Below are positions 1-6,704 of a stretch of 15,675 nt of DNA, one piece after another. Within the stretch, counting starts at the first letter, position 1. Every line of letters begins with the position of its first letter. The stretch covers positions 5,348 to 21,022 of the forward strand of contig DCJV01000003.1 of NCBI GenBank assembly GCA_002320555.1, given 5' to 3'. Made by a program: the position numbers and the translations under genes. The DNA is from Ruminococcaceae bacterium UBA1691. GTDB taxonomy: Bacteria > Bacillota > Clostridia > Oscillospirales > Acutalibacteraceae. The notes beneath the pieces were generated by a model, which was not told the origin of the DNA, ran no database searches, and saw nothing but the letters and a program-made list of their open reading frames with translations.

Positions 1-998
1 TTTGCGGCGAGCGCTTGTTTTTCAAGCTCTGCGTAGCTGAAATCCTGGCCTTCCCGCTGCCACTGGCGGCGGCTCTCCTGAATGAGCCACAGGCCAATGA
101 TATTCTTCAGGAAGGTCGTCGTACCCTCCACGCCGCGCTCATTGGTGATGTTCATCGCGGCGGAGGTTTCGTTGATGAGCGGGGCCTCCAGCTCCGTGCC
201 GAAGAGCGACCAGGTGCCGCAGCTGATGAAGATGAAATCCTTCTCCTGTGTGGGGACGGCGGCGATGGCACTCTGCGTATCGTGCGAGGCGACGGTGACC
301 ACCTGCGCGGGATTGAGCCCCAGCTCCTCCCGCATTGTTTCGTCCAGCGGGCCCACGACAGTGCCGGGCAGGACGATGGGCGTGAGAATCTCTTTGGGAA
401 GGCCGAGACGGTCAAGAACCTCATCGGACCAGCCGCCCGTTTGAGCGTCCATGAGCTGGGAGGTAGAGGCGATGGTATATTCTGTGCGTTTTTCGCCCGT
501 GAGCAGGTAGTTGAACAGGTCCGGCATGAACAGCAGCGTTTTCGCCCGCTCCAGCAGGGCGGGGCGCTGCCGCTGGAGCGCCATGAGCTGGAAGACGGTG
601 TTGAGCTCCATGAACTGGATACCTGTCAGCCGATAGAACTCTTCCTGTGGGATGCTTTGAAAACTCTCCTCAATCATTCCTCTGGTGCGCCCGTCGCGGT
701 AGTGGACAGGGTTTTCGAGCAGGCAGCCGTCCCTGTCGAGCAGGCCGAAATCCACGCCCCAGGTATCGATTGCGATCGTGTCGAAGCCGCCGTGCTGTTT
801 GGCTTTCAGCAGGCCCTGCTTGATCTCATAAAACTGACGCAGCACATCCCAATAGAGCGTGCCGCGGATTTCGACGGGATCGTTGGAGAAGCGATGCACC
901 TCTTCCATGCGAATTTTTTCACCGTCGAATGTGCCAAGGATGGCGCGACCGCTCGACGCGCCGAAATCAAATGCCAATGCGCGTGTCTGATGTTCCAA
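1..998 (-). CDS. rhaB: FGGY-family deoxyketohexose kinase (rhamnulokinase/fuculokinase), 3' end cut by window edge
   Basis: ATP-dependent kinase that would phosphorylate L-rhamnulose or L-fuculose to the 1-phosphate in the cytoplasm, ahead of the aldolase step. About 332 residues are visible out of roughly 480 usual for the family; the C-terminus lies beyond position 1. The start is a TTG at 998-996, chosen because AGGAGG sits 7 nt upstream and the conserved FGGY N-terminus (FDFGASSGR, Asp11) begins at residue 10. Further RhaB-like blocks are IDTWGVDFGLLD, the SHDT motif with the likely catalytic base Asp240, and CGTWSL. Residue similarity is to RhaB rather than classical FucK, yet the neighbours are fucU and fucA, so the true substrate may be L-fuculose or both sugars. 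It is the last visible gene of the minus-strand operon, 14 nt after fucU. Confidence 0.88.
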   Translation of the reverse strand, partial: MEHQTRALAFDFGASSGRAILGTFDGEKIRMEEVHRFSNDPVEIRGTLYWDVLRQFYEIKQGLLKAKQHGGFDTIAIDTWGVDFGLLDRDGCLLENPVHYRDGRTRGMIEESFQSIPQEEFYRLTGIQFMELNTVFQLMALQRQRPALLERAKTLLFMPDLFNYLLTGEKRTEYTIASTSQLMDAQTGGWSDEVLDRLGLPKEILTPIVLPGTVVGPLDETMREELGLNPAQVVTVASHDTQSAIAAVPTQEKDFIFISCGTWSLFGTELEAPLINETSAAMNITNERGVEGTTTFLKNIIGLWLIQESRRQWQREGQDFSYAELEKQALAA

Positions 999-1012
999 CG
1001 TGGACCCTCCTG

Positions 1013-1435
1013 TCATTCGGTGACAACGCCCTTTTTGAGGATGATATTTGCATAGAGCGCGGTTTCGCCGGTTGCAATGATGGCATATGCCTGTTTTGCC
1101 CGCTGGTAAAAAGCGAAGCGCTCGACCGTTTCAATTTTTACTTTCTGATGCATTGCAAGAATCCTCTGATATTCCTCCCAGATCGCCGGGCGGGGATCGC
1201 CCTGCGTCGTTTCCATAAGGGCGACGGGCGCGTCGACATAGGTGTCCAGCGGCATGAGCGTGAGAATTGCGTCGAGCAGCGCCGGGACGCCATGCCCATC
1301 GCACCGGATGAGGCGCTGCGCATTGCTGGCGGCGGGAAAATTGCCGTCGCCGATGACGAGTTCATCGCCGTGGCCCATCTCCATCAAAATTTTCAACAGC
1401 TCCGGGGATAGAATGCTGGGAATGCCTTTGAGCAT
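1013..1435 (-). CDS. fucU: L-fucose mutarotase (RbsD/FucU family)
   Basis: Interconverts alpha and beta anomers of L-fucose, supplying the anomer that the isomerase uses; cytosolic oligomer. The 140-residue product equals the length of E. coli FucU and carries the family signature throughout: ILSPELLKILMEMGHGDELV near the N-terminus, IRCDGHGVPALLDAIL in the middle, and ERFAFYQRAKQAYAIIATGE followed by a GN/AN-I-LKKG C-terminus. I use the ATG at 1435 because AGGAGG lies 7 nt upstream; the open frame runs 52 codons further, but that part crosses the repeat array and has no family similarity. It sits between fucA (83-nt gap) and the kinase (14-nt gap), consistent with one operon. FucU rather than the unrelated RhaM-type rhamnose mutarotase favours fucose as a substrate. 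Confidence 0.93.
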   Translation of the reverse strand: MLKGIPSILSPELLKILMEMGHGDELVIGDGNFPAASNAQRLIRCDGHGVPALLDAILTLMPLDTYVDAPVALMETTQGDPRPAIWEEYQRILAMHQKVKIETVERFAFYQRAKQAYAIIATGETALYANIILKKGVVTE

Positions 1436-1460
1436 AAGAAAGCCTCCTGAAAGAAGACAC

Positions 1461-1516
1461 CAGATTGCAGACAAAAGAGGCTGTCTGTTATCTGCTGTCT
1501 GGAATCTGACGTCTGA
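1461..1516. repeat. 14-bp-period repeat with inverted copy between fucA and fucU
   Basis: On the plus strand three near-copies of a 14-bp unit, TGTCTG-NN-ATCTG-N, begin at 1482, 1496 and 1510 (the last decays after CGTCTG). An inverted copy at 1461-1473 pairs with 1482-1494 at 11 of 13 positions across an 8-nt loop, so the transcript could form a hairpin between the two cistrons. It could tune mRNA stability or expression of fucU and the kinase relative to fucA, or be a small dispersed repeat of the host genome; the sequence alone does not decide. Confidence 0.7.
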
Positions 1517-1518
1517 TT

Positions 1519-2205
1519 TTATTTCTCTTCGCGGTAATGCTTGAAGCCCGGGTGCTTGCCCGTGATGCCGTAGCCTTCGCGCATGGAGCACAGGCGCTCA
1601 ATATTCTGCTGGGAAATCTCCCGCTCGCCGCCGAGCAGGTGCGCGACAAGGCTGATCTTCGCATTGAGCTCAAGCGTCTCCATGCGGTAGTAGGCGGTGA
1701 TGAGATCGCAGCCAACCGTCAGTGCGCCGTGGTTCATTAGCAGCACAGCGTCGTGCTCCTGGAGATACGGGGCGATGGCCTCGGGTACCTCGTAAGTAGA
1801 GGGCGTGCCATAGGGCGTGACGGGGACGCTGCCGAGAGTCAGCACTGTTTCAATCATGTTGTAGCGGTCCATATCGAGATGGGCTACGGCGAAACCGGTT
1901 GCCGTCGGCGGATGGGCGTGCACGACCGCTCCCACGTCCGCGCGCTCCTGATAACAGCGCAGATGCATCTTGATCTCGGAGGAGGGGCGGTAGCCATCGA
2001 GCCCCTCGAGCACCTCGCCCTTGTCGTTGATGCGCACGAGCTTTTCCGGCGTGATGAAGCTTTTGCTGATGCCGGTGGGCGTAGCGAAAAAGGTGCCGTC
2101 TTCGAGCTTGACGGAGACATTTCCGTCATTGGCGGCCACCCAGCCGAGCTGCCACATTTTGTGGCAGACGTCACAGATCTGGTCTTTGAGTTCCATTTCG
2201 TTCAT
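1519..2205 (-). CDS. fucA: L-fuculose-1-phosphate aldolase (class II aldolase/adducin family)
   Basis: Zinc enzyme cleaving L-fuculose 1-phosphate into dihydroxyacetone phosphate and L-lactaldehyde. The 228-residue length fits FucA (about 215) rather than RhaD (about 274). Zinc ligands are in place: His96 and His98 in the HAHPP motif and His159 in MNHGAL, with Glu77 in SSEIKMH as the catalytic acid/base. The N-terminal NDGNVSVKL and TPTGISKS blocks are the phosphate-binding loops of the family. Start ATG at 2205 has AAGGAG 9 nt upstream; a second in-frame ATG three codons later is a less likely alternative. It is the first gene of the cassette, followed by fucU and the kinase. No fucose isomerase gene lies within the window. 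Rhamnulose-1-phosphate or another ketose phosphate cannot be excluded as substrate. Confidence 0.9.
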   Translation of the reverse strand: MNEMELKDQICDVCHKMWQLGWVAANDGNVSVKLEDGTFFATPTGISKSFITPEKLVRINDKGEVLEGLDGYRPSSEIKMHLRCYQERADVGAVVHAHPPTATGFAVAHLDMDRYNMIETVLTLGSVPVTPYGTPSTYEVPEAIAPYLQEHDAVLLMNHGALTVGCDLITAYYRMETLELNAKISLVAHLLGGEREISQQNIERLCSMREGYGITGKHPGFKHYREEK

Positions 2206-2522
2206 TGATGTAATCTCCTTATTTTCTAAGGCGGTAAACCGCCTTCTTTTTCATAAGCGGCGATAAACTTCACAAAATAATCAGGCGAAGCTTCTTAACG
2301 GGTCGTGCGCAGGATGCCGCCCCCGCTGCCGATGAGGCTACGCCGAATAGACAGGCTCTTGCGGTGGGCGAAGGCTAGAGGACTGATCTCCCACCAGATT
2401 GGGCAGGGGAAGCAACAGCGTAAGGAATACGGAGAGGGTACGCCCGGCGGTATACAGCATAAAGAGAATTTCTTTCTATTTTTTTCACAAAATATAGTGG
2501 CTGAACAGTAGAAATTAATGTG
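2206..2522 (-). other. Long 5' leader of the fucA operon, including a GC-rich patch with overlapping open frames
   Basis: This stretch lies between the predicted transcription start near 2521 and fucA. Roughly 2285-2460 is GC-rich and unlike the AT-rich DNA to its right. On the minus strand it contains a 40-codon ATG frame (2460 to 2338; product starts MLYTAGRTLSVFL) and a second open frame overlapping it, neither with a recognisable ribosome site. Near the aldolase gene a tiny frame, MKKKAVYRLRK, ends at the fucA ribosome site. I recognise no protein family. It could be a regulatory leader, a relic of a decayed gene, or a dispersed element. Confidence 0.45.
2228..2251. promoter_or_regulatory. 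GC-rich hairpin/palindrome in the fucA leader
   Basis: AAGGCGGT and ACCGCCTT form 8-bp arms around AA (as RNA, 7 bp with a 4-nt loop). In the plus direction a run of five T follows after one C (2247-2251), which resembles an intrinsic terminator, but no plus-strand gene precedes it. In the minus direction it would be an mRNA stem 7 nt before the fucA AAGGAG, so it may affect translation or act as a protein-binding palindrome. Confidence 0.5.
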
Positions 2523-2527
2523 GGTAT

Positions 2528-2556
2528 ATTATAATATAAACGTCTGTTTTTTACAA
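2528..2556 (-). promoter_or_regulatory. Sigma-A-type promoter for the fucA-fucU-kinase operon
   Basis: On the minus strand TTGTAA (2556-2551), a 17-bp spacer and a perfect TATAAT (2533-2528). Predicted start of transcription is near 2521, about 315 nt before fucA. It is the best minus-strand promoter match I found in the intergenic region, which also contains the hrcA promoter facing the other way. Confidence 0.65.
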
Positions 2557-2558
2557 TC

Positions 2559-2588
2559 CATTCATTGGATTTTCAATAACAATGAATG
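2559..2588. promoter_or_regulatory. 9-bp inverted repeat just upstream of the fuc promoter (candidate regulator site)
   Basis: CATTCATTG (2559-2567) and CAATGAATG (2580-2588) are perfect inverted repeats separated by 12 bp. Relative to the predicted minus-strand start the dyad spans about -38 to -67, directly behind the -35, a typical position for a sugar-responsive activator. No regulator gene is visible in the window, so the binding protein is unknown. Confidence 0.5.
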
Positions 2589-2701
2589 TTCCATTGCGTA
2601 TTGTATAGATTTTTCCATCGCTTGAAAGGGCCGTTTTTTCGCTGAAAAAGATTGTGAATGGCGTTCCAGAAAGGTTTTACAAAGTGTTCATAATTGGAAT
2701 G

Positions 2702-2730
2702 TTGACAAGGCGGAACAGGCGATGTAAACT
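2702..2730 (+). promoter_or_regulatory. Sigma-A promoter of the hrcA-grpE-dnaK-dnaJ operon
   Basis: TTGACA (2702-2707), 17-bp spacer, TAAACT (2725-2730). Transcription would start near 2737, immediately before the CIRCE operator, which is the arrangement expected of an HrcA-repressed vegetative promoter. Confidence 0.85.
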
Positions 2731-2738
2731 ATATATTA

Positions 2739-2767
2739 GTTAGCACTCAGAACGTTTGAGTGCTAAC
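2739..2767 (+). promoter_or_regulatory. CIRCE operator (HrcA binding site)
   Basis: TTAGCACTC (2740-2748), 9-bp spacer, GAGTGCTAA (2758-2766): an exact match to the CIRCE consensus, extended by one more G/C pair on each side. It overlaps the expected transcription start and lies in the 5' untranslated region of hrcA. HrcA bound here blocks transcription; GroEL normally assists HrcA folding, which links repression to chaperone load. This is the only CIRCE I see in the window. Confidence 0.98.
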
Positions 2768-2823
2768 AGCGTAGATAATCCAGTAAAGAATTTTACCTTA
2801 TGGAGAATTAGGGGGTGACCGGC

Positions 2824-3879
2824 ATGGAATTGAGCGAACGCAGGCAGCGCATTCTTGCAGCGATTGTCGAGCAGTTTATTGCTTCCGGTGAGCCGGTCGG
2901 CTCGAAGGCTCTGTGCAATTTATTCGAAATGTCGATCTCCTCGGCAACCATTCGCAATGAGATGGCGGCGCTCGCGGAGCTGGGGCTGATCGAACAGCCG
3001 CATACCTCGGCGGGGCGTATCCCGTCCCATTTGGGCTATCGGTATTATGTTGATCATCTGATGAACTGCCAGGCGCTCGGCACAAAGCAGCGGCGTGCGC
3101 TGGAAGAGAGCATGTCTGCTCACTCGGGGGACCCGGAGCAGATTCTGGAGCAGGCAGGTGAGCTGCTCGCCGAAATAACCAATTGTGCGGCGGTGTCCAC
3201 CACGCCTACGGATGAATCCGCAGTGATCCGCAAGGTGGATCTGCTCCCAATGGGCGGGCGCACGATCATGCTTGTGCTGGTCACGTCCAATGGCGTGGTG
3301 CGCAGCCGGGGATGCCGCCTGGCTGAGCCGGTTACACCAGAGCTGATCGAGACTTTTTACGCCATTACGGAGCACACATTTCTCGGCCAGCCGGTGGCGA
3401 ATGTCAATCTGGTGCTCATCAAAAGGCTCACGCCCCTTCTGGGCGACAATGCGCCGCTGATGCAGCAGATCCTGATCGCGTTGTCGGAGCTCGCGTGGGA
3501 TGCAGCGAAGGAAGAAATCCTGCTGGAAGGGCAGACCAATCTGCTACATCACCGGGAGTTTGGCAACAATGCTTATGAGCTGCTCGAATTTTTGGGCAGG
3601 GGCGAGCCGATGAGCCAGCTGCTCTCCACGGCGTCGAGCCCCCTGCGAGTGATCATCGGGCGGGAAACGCCGTTTCACGAGCTGGAAAATTCCAGCCTGA
3701 TCGTGGCACGCTATACGATTTCCGGCCGGCGCGGCGGCGTGCTGGGCATTATCGGCCCCACGCGCATCGATTATGCGAAGCTGATTCCCAATGTGGAATA
3801 CCTGACAAAGCTGGTCGGCCGCCTGCTCGGCGAGGTGCTGGGCGAAGAGGGGACAGATATCGGACCGGGCACAGAATAG
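2824..3879 (+). CDS. hrcA: Heat-inducible transcription repressor HrcA
   Basis: Repressor of class I heat-shock genes that binds CIRCE as a dimer. The N-terminal winged helix covers about residues 1-75 (LSERRQRILAAIVEQFIASG, then SSATIRNEMAALAELGLIEQPHTSAGRIPS, the recognition region and wing); the rest is the GAF-like dimerisation part with the family's PxxGYRYYVD block and a C-terminal GIIGPTRIDYAKLIP motif. The 351-residue length is normal. I start at ATG 2824: the upstream in-frame GTG at 2815 lies inside the ribosome site AGGGGGTGA, and the family begins at MELSERR. It is the first gene of the operon, 57 nt after the CIRCE element, so it should autoregulate; grpE follows after 52 nt. Confidence 0.97.
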   Translation: MELSERRQRILAAIVEQFIASGEPVGSKALCNLFEMSISSATIRNEMAALAELGLIEQPHTSAGRIPSHLGYRYYVDHLMNCQALGTKQRRALEESMSAHSGDPEQILEQAGELLAEITNCAAVSTTPTDESAVIRKVDLLPMGGRTIMLVLVTSNGVVRSRGCRLAEPVTPELIETFYAITEHTFLGQPVANVNLVLIKRLTPLLGDNAPLMQQILIALSELAWDAAKEEILLEGQTNLLHHREFGNNAYELLEFLGRGEPMSQLLSTASSPLRVIIGRETPFHELENSSLIVARYTISGRRGGVLGIIGPTRIDYAKLIPNVEYLTKLVGRLLGEVLGEEGTDIGPGTE

Positions 3880-3931
3880 CGGTACCCGGCGGAAATAAGA
3901 CGACAAAAGCCAGGAAAGGACGAATTGACTG

Positions 3932-4519
3932 ATGAATACAACGCAGAACGCAGAGCCTGAGAATCAGAAGGCTGAGCAGCAGCCAGAGGAAAACACCGCC
4001 CCGGCGCAGAAAGAGGAATCCCCGAAGCGCAAGGAAAAGAAGGAAAAGGGAAAGGATCAGGAGGCTGCAATGCTTCAGGAGCAGCTCGATACGATGCAGA
4101 AGGAATTGGACGTCCAGAAGGACCAATATCTGCGGCTCGCTGCAGAGTACGACAATTTCCGCAAGCGTTCCCAGCGCGAGCGGGAGGCGGCGTTCAACGA
4201 TTCCAAAGCGGCCGTCCTGACGGAGATCCTGCCTGTGATCGACAATTTTGAGCGTGCTTCGCAGAATAAGGCAGCGAGCTACGAAGATTTTCAGAAGGGG
4301 ATTGACATGACCTTCCAGCAGCTGATGGAAATCTTTACAAAGCTCGGCGTGGAGCCCTTCGGAGAAGCTGGCGAACCATTTGATCCCAATATCCACAATG
4401 CGGTGATGCATGTGGAGGATGAGGCGCTCGATGAAAATGTCGTGACGGACGTATTCAGCAAGGGCTACAAGCTCGGCGACCGGGTGCTGCGCCATGCGAT
4501 GGTCAAGGTCGCAAATTAG
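3932..4519 (+). CDS. grpE: Nucleotide exchange factor GrpE
   Basis: Cochaperone that opens the DnaK nucleotide-binding domain to release ADP. 195 residues. Residues 1-45 are a low-complexity Glu/Lys/Gln-rich tail, residues about 46-95 are the long coiled-coil helix (LQEQLDTMQKELDVQKDQYL), then the conserved block YDNFRKRSQRE and the beta-domain with GVEPFGEAGEPFDPNIHNAV, ending with GYKLGDRVLRHAMVKVAN, all diagnostic. The ribosome site AGGAAAGGA ends 11 nt before the ATG, a slightly long spacing. It lies between hrcA and dnaK, the standard Gram-positive order. No separate promoter is visible before it, so it should be read from the CIRCE-controlled promoter. Confidence 0.97.
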   Translation: MNTTQNAEPENQKAEQQPEENTAPAQKEESPKRKEKKEKGKDQEAAMLQEQLDTMQKELDVQKDQYLRLAAEYDNFRKRSQREREAAFNDSKAAVLTEILPVIDNFERASQNKAASYEDFQKGIDMTFQQLMEIFTKLGVEPFGEAGEPFDPNIHNAVMHVEDEALDENVVTDVFSKGYKLGDRVLRHAMVKVAN

Positions 4520-4551
4520 CGAGGCGCAGGAAGAGGCAAGCAATGGCAATC

Positions 4552-4565
4552 AGCGGGAAACCGCT
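4552..4565 (+). other. Small GNRA-loop hairpin between grpE and dnaK
   Basis: AGCGG-GAAA-CCGCT: five base pairs closed by a GAAA tetraloop in the grpE-dnaK spacer, 33 nt after the grpE stop. There is no T-run, so it is not a terminator. It could protect or define an mRNA processing end ahead of dnaK; this is inference only. Confidence 0.4.
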
Positions 4566-4616
4566 TGATCTGATAAATTTTAAAAATCCAACCGATACAT
4601 TGGGAGGCTGTTAATG

Positions 4617-6470
4617 ATGGCAAAAGTAATTGGTATTGACTTAGGTACAACGAACTCTTGTGTGGCTGTGATCGAAGGCGGTGAGCCTGTTGTGATTGCA
4701 AATGCGGAAGGCGCGCGTACGACGCCGAGCGTCGTGGCGTTTTCCAAGACTGGCGAGCGCATGGTCGGCCAGGTTGCAAAGCGCCAGGCCATCACGAATC
4801 CGGATCGCACCGTCGCTTCCATCAAGCGGCAGATGGGCTCCGATTACCATGTGAAGATCGACGACAAGAAATTTACGCCGCAGGAAATCTCCGCGATGAT
4901 CCTGCAGAAGCTGAAGACGGACGCGGAGGCCTATCTGGGCGACAAGGTAACGGAGGCCGTCATCACGGTCCCGGCATATTTCACCGATTCCCAGCGCCAG
5001 GCGACCAAGGATGCGGGCAAGATTGCGGGCCTGGAGGTAAAACGCATCATCAACGAGCCGACGGCGGCTGCACTTGCCTACGGCATTGATAAGGAAACCG
5101 ACCAGAAGGTCATGGTTTACGACTTGGGCGGCGGCACGTTCGACGTGTCCATCATCGAGATGGGCGACGGTGTGCAGGAAGTGCTCGCCACGGCCGGTAA
5201 CAACCATCTCGGCGGAGACGATTTTGACCAGCGCATTATTGACTGGATGGCAGACAACTTCAAGAAGGAGCAGGGCGTCGATCTGCGCGGAGACAAGATG
5301 GCCATGCAGCGCCTGAAGGAAGCGGCGGAAAAGGCCAAGATTGAGCTGTCCGGCGTGACAACCTCGAATATCAGCCTGCCCTTCATCACGGCGGATGCGA
5401 CTGGCCCGAAGCACTTGGAAGCGACGCTGACCCGCGCAAAATTCAATGAACTGACCGCAGACCTCGTGGAAAGCACGATGGGCCCGGTTCGTCAGGCGAT
5501 GTCTGACTCCGGCCTGAAAACCGGCGAGATCGATAAGGTCCTTATGGTGGGCGGCTCCTCTCGTATCCCGGCGGTACAGGAAGCAATTCAGAAATTTATG
5601 AGTAAGGAGCCCTTCAAGGGTATCAACCCTGATGAATGCGTCGCCATCGGCGCCGCACTGCAGGCGGGTGTGCTCGGCGGCGAGGTCAAGGGCCTGCTGC
5701 TGCTCGACGTAACGCCCCTGTCCCTCGGCATTGAAACCATGGGCGGCATCAATACGAAGATCATTGAGCGCAATTCCACCATCCCGATTAAAAAGAGCCA
5801 GATTTTCTCCACCGCCGCAGACAACCAGCCCTCCGTTGAGGTCCATGTGCTGCAGGGCGAGCGCGAGATGGCGAAGGATAACAAGACCCTTGGCGTATTC
5901 CATCTCGACGGGATTCTTCCGGCCCGCCGCGGCGTGCCACAGATTGAGGTTACGTTTGACATTGATGCAAATGGTATCGTCCATGTTTCCGCAAAGGATC
6001 TCGGCACCGGCAAAGAGCAGTCCATCTCCATCACCTCCTCGACCAATATGTCGAAGGATGATATCGAAAAGGCCGTCAAGGAAGCTGAGCGGTATGCGGA
6101 AGAGGATAAGCAGCGCCGCGAGGAAATCGACACGCGCAACAATGCCGACCAGCTCGTTTACCAGTGCGAGAAGGTGATCAATGAAGAAGGAGACAAATTC
6201 CCGGAGGCCGACAAGAAGGATCTTCAGGAGAAGGTGGACGCGCTGAAGGAAGCGCTGAAGGGCCAGGATCTCAACCTCATCAAATCCCGTCAGGAAGAGC
6301 TGACGAAGAAGTTCTATGAAATTTCGGAGACACTCTATAAGGCCGCGCAGCCTGAAGCGGGCGCGCAGGGGCCTGACAATGCGGCCGGCCAGCAGACGGC
6401 GGGCCCGGATGCCAACGGCTACTATGAGGCGAACTACACGGATGTCACGGATGACGACAGCAAGAAATAA
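4617..6470 (+). CDS. dnaK: Molecular chaperone DnaK (Hsp70)
   Basis: ATP-dependent Hsp70 chaperone working with DnaJ and GrpE. 617 residues from the ATG at 4617, chosen because family members begin MAKVIG and GGGAGG is 9 nt upstream; the ATG one codon earlier (4614, spacing 6) is equally usable. The nucleotide-binding domain shows IDLGTTNS (residues 7-14), ITVPAYF, Asp169 in DLGGGTFD and the GGSSRIP adenosine motif; the interdomain linker GLLLLDV is at about 359-365, followed by the substrate-binding beta domain, helical lid and an acidic tail ending DVTDDDSKK. The segment between KRQMG and the QEIS helix is short, lacking the insertion of proteobacterial DnaK, as expected in Gram-positives. 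It follows grpE and is separated from dnaJ by an unusually long structured spacer. Confidence 0.99.
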   Translation: MAKVIGIDLGTTNSCVAVIEGGEPVVIANAEGARTTPSVVAFSKTGERMVGQVAKRQAITNPDRTVASIKRQMGSDYHVKIDDKKFTPQEISAMILQKLKTDAEAYLGDKVTEAVITVPAYFTDSQRQATKDAGKIAGLEVKRIINEPTAAALAYGIDKETDQKVMVYDLGGGTFDVSIIEMGDGVQEVLATAGNNHLGGDDFDQRIIDWMADNFKKEQGVDLRGDKMAMQRLKEAAEKAKIELSGVTTSNISLPFITADATGPKHLEATLTRAKFNELTADLVESTMGPVRQAMSDSGLKTGEIDKVLMVGGSSRIPAVQEAIQKFMSKEPFKGINPDECVAIGAALQAGVLGGEVKGLLLLDVTPLSLGIETMGGINTKIIERNSTIPIKKSQIFSTAADNQPSVEVHVLQGEREMAKDNKTLGVFHLDGILPARRGVPQIEVTFDIDANGIVHVSAKDLGTGKEQSISITSSTNMSKDDIEKAVKEAERYAEEDKQRREEIDTRNNADQLVYQCEKVINEEGDKFPEADKKDLQEKVDALKEALKGQDLNLIKSRQEELTKKFYEISETLYKAAQPEAGAQGPDNAAGQQTAGPDANGYYEANYTDVTDDDSKK

Positions 6471-6495
6471 GCGTAGCTGCTCATAGCCTTTCTCT

Positions 6496-6528
6496 GCAAC
6501 CTCAGGCGGAACTCCCGCCTGAGGTTGC
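6496..6528 (+). other. Perfect 14-bp hairpin downstream of dnaK (no T-run)
   Basis: GCAACCTCAGGCGG (6496-6509) pairs exactly with 6515-6528 across a 5-nt loop. It begins 25 nt after the dnaK stop. A GGGCGGATAT sequence follows instead of a T-tract, so it is not a standard intrinsic terminator. It may act as a 3' stability or processing element that raises dnaK mRNA over dnaJ mRNA, or as partial attenuation. Confidence 0.75.
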
Positions 6529-6704
6529 GGGCGGATATAGCGAAACGGAACAGCGCCGCAATATGCACAAGGCGGCCGCAACATAGAGATTCGGTGGGAG
6601 AAGGCGTTTCCGCCGAAAACGTTAAAAGATGGGGCTGGGCCCCTTATCGTAGGCAGGGCATGGCAATACACGGAGGGCCTGAGCCCCTGAAAGGAGCGTT
6701 TTAC
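6529..6704 (+). other. Structured spacer/leader upstream of dnaJ
   Basis: After the 14-bp hairpin I see three further stems: TTCGGTGG/CCGCCGAA (6590-6597 with 6610-6617, one G-U pair), GGGGC/GCCCC (6631-6643), and GGGC/GCCC (6675-6678 with 6683-6686) just before the ribosome site AAAGGAG at 6690-6696. The frame of dnaJ stays open through part of this region with an ATG at 6660, but that ATG has no properly spaced ribosome site and the residues are not DnaJ-like. I found no good promoter here. Confidence 0.45.

Noticed and set aside
15..1055. Plus-strand open frame of 346 codons opposite the kinase gene
   Set aside because: The minus strand encodes a clear FGGY kinase here; the plus-strand product is a low-plausibility shadow.
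1461..1516. CRISPR array
   Set aside because: Units are 14 bp, imperfect and contiguous without spacers, and no cas genes are present.
1435..1591. 52-codon N-terminal extension of fucU
   Set aside because: It runs through the repeat array and the fucA 3' end and has no FucU similarity; the internal ATG has AGGAGG at 7 nt.
2252..2520. Glycoside-hydrolase-like relic (short stretch resembling a YFVKFI-AYE segment)
   Set aside because: The similarity covers only about 15 residues between stop codons, too short to support a pseudogene call.
6525..6704. Upstream extension of dnaJ, including the ATG at 6660
   Set aside because: No well-spaced ribosome site, non-conserved residues and hairpins in the DNA; TTG 6705 has AAAGGAG at 8 nt and the J-domain starts there.
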